This document shows, piece by piece, positions 59,166 to 64,000 of a stretch of 64,000 nt of DNA (position 1 is its first letter; the number at the start of each line of letters is the position of its first letter). Position numbers and translations under genes: made by a program. Origin of the DNA: Hippophae tibetana (Eukaryota; Streptophyta; Magnoliopsida; Rosales; Elaeagnaceae); NCBI GenBank assembly GCA_037013495.1, contig CM072809.1:3038001-3102000 (forward strand), in the 5' to 3' direction. Below the pieces are notes generated by a model. That model made no database searches. It had not been told where the DNA came from and saw only the letters and a program-made list of their open reading frames with translations.

Positions 59166-62100
59166 TAATGAGTCCATATTTTATAAACTTTCAATTAATA
59201 AAATTGTTAGTCAATTACAATAAAAAGTAAAAAAAAATTAAGCAAACTTAAATTCTTAAAATTAATATCGAGGAATGGAATCTTAAAATTATTTAATAAA
59301 TTTAAGATTTAGAAACTAAATTAATCATAAATTTAATGATAATTTAGTGATAAAAATCCCGTAATAACGTATTTTTTATTAATTTAAAGTTTTATATTCT
59401 AATAATGTTTTTATTCATGTATATTACTTTATTTTACTGTAAAAAAATTTTAAAAACCTCATTTGTTTCAATTGTAATATTTTAAGATTTTATTTTAAAT
59501 TAATAATTAATAATTAATTTTTTCAAATAATAATAAACATTATTTGCAATTATATTAAAGTAGTAAAAATATAAAGTGACATATGTGATAGTGACCCATC
59601 AGTACGAGTTTCATTGAGCTTGTAAATTCAATCGCATCATAGCTCCACAATAACAACCTATAGACTTATAGCTATGTTCTTTGTTACGAAAGAATGAGTT
59701 TTTTTTCTAATTTTTTTTATTTTTGATTCAATTCGATTTTTGATATTTTTGTAATATTTGATCATTGGTTTAGGTTTTAAATTGTTTGAGCATTTAGATT
59801 AGCTCCAAATCGTGACTTTTGATTGTATTTCAAAAGCTTCTTTCAAGTTTTTAAGGATTTTTTAACCCATATGAAAAGCTCCCATTTTGAACAATCATTA
59901 GTGAAAATCAACGATTATTCTTATCATAATCATATTTATCGTGTGATTTGGAGCATAAAAATGTATTCTGTTGTTAAATTTCGATAAAAAAAAATAGCAA
60001 GAGATCATGAAACGGGTCAAACACAGGTTAAATGGGCCGTTTGGATGAAGAAGACGATTGGCGCGTGCAATACACCCGCATACTATTCATTGCGCGTTGA
60101 CCACGATGCACCTATCTTGAACTGGCATGTTCAAGTACGTCCGACATCGGATTTACAAACGGCAACAACCATTGTATTCATCATTTTGATATCTTTCTAA
60201 CACAATTTATTTGCAATTTTTGGACCACCATAACTATTGACGAAATATTTTAGAAACCTATTTGCATTATTTTAAAGCTCATAAGAATTTTGGGCCAATA
60301 TATTTTTCTACGTATTTGCCCACCCTTATTAATGACATGTATAATCATTTATGAACATTTTGATTCGGATTATTTTATATTTTGAAATGCACATATTATA
60401 ATCAGTACAAAAATGTTTATCTTATTCAATTAAATGTATTATTCATAAATATGTTGTGGTGGTTTGATTTTTGGATTCTAATAATTTAAAAGTAATTTTC
60501 TTATTTTATTTTATATAATAGTTTATTACCGTTTTAAATATTATTGAGCCCACTTAATAAATTAATTTATATAATTAATAGATTGATTATATATTGGAAG
60601 TCACGTATTGAATATGTGCTATTATATTATAAATTTGTTTGAATTGTAGTTTTAAATACCTCATTTGTGTATAAAATTATGTTAAATATTATCATTAATT
60701 ATGTGATCGAATACTTTACTATAATTGTTTTCATATATATATATGAAATTGTAAAGCTCTTACTATTATGTGAATCAATTGTTCTTGGTTTTATTTTACA
60801 ATAACGTTTTCTATTGTTTAGATATTTACTATAAATCTATAAAGTCAAATGATATTAATTTATTGGTTTCATTCTATGAGAATTTTATTTGATGTTTTAT
60901 TTTTGTAATAAGTATGAAAAATAGAGTGATAATTTATTAATATTTAAAAAACATTTCTTAGATAACATATTTTATGGTAAGTAAAGATAACTACTAGGTA
61001 GAGTTTGTTAAGAATATTAGGCATTTGATACTTTATAAGAACTTGCTTTATGGTTATGGTACTTTGAAAATCTAAAAGCAGAGGATATTTTATGGTAACT
61101 AAAAATCACGACTAGGTTTAGCCTTATGTTTAATGACATTTTGAAAGGTTGTAAAATAGAGTATATACATTAACATTTTAGTGACATTCATAAATAATAT
61201 AGTGATTATTGGAATGTATGTCCACTGGTCTAAATTATTTGTATTATTAGTAGGCATATTATTAATTTATATGAATTTAAATATAATTAATAATATTTTA
61301 TTATTTGATTTATTGTTGATGTTTTTATGACCATCTAATTTATAGTTAATTGTGGTGGTAATTCAAGTAATATTTTTTATTAAATCAAATATTGGAATGT
61401 GATAAGAGTTTTTGATTGTTCCGAGTAAAATTTAATTGATACGAGTTTTTTTTATTACGAATCACTTATCATATTATAAGTAAAATAGGTAAATTGCATC
61501 AAAGTTATAACAATATTACTAAATAAATAAAATATTTCTTAAAATTAATTATACATGATACCCAATTTGATGCAATCTTCATTATATATATATATATTTG
61601 ATAAAGCAAAGTTACCATACACCTATAAAGTCATATTTTGACTTGATTTTTGTTTTAGGAAAATGTTTTGAATAACTCAATTATGATTTTTTTTATTTTT
61701 TCTATTCATTTATAAATATATATATTCACTTTTTATTATCATTTCAAGAAAAGTTATTGCTTAAATTCAACACCATGCTTCATTAGCTAATTATTAGTAT
61801 TTTATAACTTTGACTAATTTTTTATTTTGAATTAAATTATTTAAAATTATATTTATTTCTTTGAATACCTCAAAATTAAAATCAAAATAAAGTACGAAAG
61901 TAGTGTTTGTGTTATACTGGAATGTTAATTGTATTATGCTCAAGTTAATATTTTTTGTAATTTGTCAACGATCAATTTAGTATACTAATTCAATCAATTT
62001 TATATTAAAATTATCTAATTTAATATCTTAAAAATATTTATATCAGTAAAATTAGATTTAATGTAATCTCTAAATCAGTAAAAGACTTAAAAATTTATAA

Positions 62101-62761
62101 TCTTTGGTTCAAGCGAGAATAATAATAAAATATGCAACACGTAAAAATAATAACTACAAACAAGGTTTAAATAGTGAAACTATAATAATAATATCAAACT
62201 ATGATAAAAATGGTTAAATATTTATGAAATTATCAAAATAATATTACAATTTTAACGATTTAGATTGAATTTGTCAATAATTTTAAAGTTTTGAGTCAAG
62301 TGAGAATAACAATTAAACATGTAATATATATAGATATAATAATTATAAACAAATTTTAAACATGGCAACTAGAAGAGTATATGATAATTTTAATTTCTTA
62401 GAGATTTTGGTAACAAAATATATTTTTATTTATTAAATTTAATGTCAAGCTAATAGATACAATAAAATGATTAGAATATTTGTAAAATTATGAGCATGAC
62501 AAGAGTTTTTACATAAATTATGTAAATAGTATTATAAATTGAATAATTTAAAATAAATTTATCAATAATTTTAAACTTTTGAATCAAGTTATAAAGCTAA
62601 AATGTTAGAAAATAAAATAACTAATGTTCCTAAACTAACGTATCATACTTATTATTTACATTGTATAGATTAATAATAACTATGAATTACTTAGAAAAAA
62701 AAATTCTTACTACGCCCTTGCAATTTCCTATGGAATATTTCATTGTGATTAGCGTCAAAGG
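59166..62761. other. Intergenic DNA
   Basis: No supported gene. 60000-60180 is GC-richer and may be a retroelement fragment. 62095-62610 holds three degenerate repeat units marked by a 'ttttgagtcaag' type core (near 62108, 62292 and 62577). Confidence 0.35.
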
Positions 62762-63290
62762 TAGGGCTGTTCATCGGATCGAAACCGTTGATTTTATTGT
62801 CATTCGATCCGATCCGACCATCCGCTTGGATTGAAATATCCTAATCCGCATCCGATCATCTCTTACATCCGCTCAATCCGATCCATAAAATATTCGGATG
62901 ACATCCGATCAATCCGATCAATAAATTTAATTAACTCTATTTTTTTGTATTTTTAAATAAATTTTTTAAATTTTTACATAAATCATAACATAAAATTATT
63001 TGACTTAAAAAAAACATTAAAAAATTAAATAAATATATATTAATTATATATATATATATATATATATTTAATTTAATAAATATATATTAATTAAATATAT
63101 ATATAATTAATTTTCGGTCGGATCGGATCGGATGAATCGCGGTGAAATCTGCCATCCAATCCACACTTAACGGATGGAAAAAATCTCCATCCGATCCGAC
63201 CATCGGATTGGATAGGATCGGATGAAAAATCAACGGATCTGATCGGATTGATCGGATGAATCGGATGATCGGATTTTTTGCACACCCCTA
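62762..63290. mobile_element. hAT-like MITE
   Basis: 529 bp. Left end TAGGGCTGTTCATCGG, right end reverse complement TAGGGGTGTGCAAAAAA. 8-bp flanks GTCAAAGG (62754-62761) and ATCAAAGG (63291-63298) differ at one base. Subterminal blocks are built from GGATCGGATC/GATCCGATCC repeats around an AT core with a TA microsatellite (63039-63067). Same design as 2057-2492 but a different repeat word, so likely a related family. Confidence 0.82.
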
Positions 63291-63298
63291 ATCAAAGG

Positions 63299-64000
63299 TG
63301 GTATTTTGTTCAACTCACCGTGCCAATTTGGGACGAACACACGGGTTAGTCCATACTTATTATAAAACACGGATGGCAAATCCTGATTATGTATAGCCTA
63401 AAAGGTATAGGATTTGTCTGTGTCATTATCAAATTTAGAAGGCCGAATGTGTTGAAACTTGGGCCGGGCTCCAATATTGGACGCAATGAATCCATGGGCC
63501 AACATTGATTTTTCTGGACCATGTTGATCACATAAACAAATAAACCTATAACACATCAGTTGGGAAAATCCGGACTAGTGATGTTTAGAATTTTGTTTAT
63601 CGAAGCAACATCGTGGTTCAACTAGGTGAGATTATCTTTTCTAAAGAAACAGTATAAACATTATTGAATTTGCATTACTCTCTCTTTTACAAACAATATT
63701 GTAAGATTAAAAATAATAATAACAGATATAGACTGTTATGTATGAGTATATAGGGTTAGTTATTTTAATAATAATACCATTTTATTTTTGATATTTTTTT
63801 ATTCATATTTTTAAAGTGTTGTTTTAATAGTACTTTATTTAAGATAATATATTAATTTGATATAATTTATTATTTAATTGGGATTTTTACTAAGTAATAC
63901 ACATGATATTTCTAAGATATTAATTAATTATCTAAAAATATTTTCTAAATATCATTTAATTAATTAATTATTTGATTTTTTTTTCAAAATATTGCATATA
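63299..64000. other. Intergenic DNA to window end
   Basis: 63300-63560 is less AT-rich with TGGGCC-type motifs (near 63461, 63497) but no ORF with a known domain. The rest is AT-rich. Confidence 0.35.

Noticed and set aside
1..64000. CRISPR arrays, bacterial operons, organelle insertions
   Set aside because: No spaced direct-repeat arrays, no ribosome binding site organisation, and no recognisable plastid or mitochondrial genes.

Overview
The window is AT-rich nuclear DNA from a eudicot plant. Split genes with GT-AG introns encode plant-specific families (an LHY/CCA1-type MYB, a group Ia bHLH and an NDR1/HIN1-like protein). They sit far apart among Ty1-copia elements, small non-autonomous transposons and a decayed plant pararetrovirus. 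I cannot name the species. There are no bacterial-type operons, rRNA genes or CRISPR arrays, and I recognised no tRNA gene.

Layout. 1-7.5 kb: the 5' half of an LHY/CCA1-like circadian MYB gene on the minus strand, with a 4.9 kb copia element (Copia-1, 74-4941, 5-bp target duplication GACGC) inserted in the intron after its third coding exon. Copia-1 itself carries an hAT-like MITE (2057-2492, 8-bp target duplication). 7.5-14.66 kb: a 7.1 kb unit with imperfect terminal inverted repeats and a perfect 9-bp target duplication. Almost all of its interior is a caulimovirid endogenous pararetrovirus in the order movement protein, coiled-coil ORF, coat protein, pol, transactivator, promoter/polyA region, small ORF. 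It is broken by many stops and frameshifts. 14.7-25.2 kb: AT-rich intergenic DNA with a MITE-like copy and an hAT-like element (21.2-22.5 kb). 25.3-27.3 kb: a complete four-exon bHLH gene (407 codons, minus). 27.8-29.7 kb: a duplicated upstream segment, one copy interrupted by about 1.1 kb that includes telomere-like TTTAGGG repeats. 31.3-33.6 kb: a 0.94 kb direct duplication. 34.85-35.17 kb: a complete 326-bp TRIM-like element.

40.06-44.92 kb: Copia-2 (minus), decayed, with one full 400-bp LTR and one truncated LTR. 47.4-52.98 kb: Copia-3 (minus), the youngest-looking element. Its 195-bp LTRs differ at 7 sites, and gag-pol is a single 1,459-codon frame broken only by five nonsense codons. 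It also has a GC-rich minisatellite leader. 54.25-54.94 kb: an intact single-exon NDR1/HIN1-like gene (minus) with ACGT-core motifs about 1.2 kb upstream. 55-64 kb: intergenic, with a 113-bp tandem duplication, an LTR-like remnant, degenerate repeats and a second hAT-like MITE (62762-63290).

Three host genes are supported: LHY/CCA1-like (clock transcription factor, 3' part outside the window), the bHLH and the NHL. They are unrelated neighbours with their own promoters. The most unusual structure is the pararetrovirus enclosed by transposon-like ends; next is the retroelement inside the clock-type gene.
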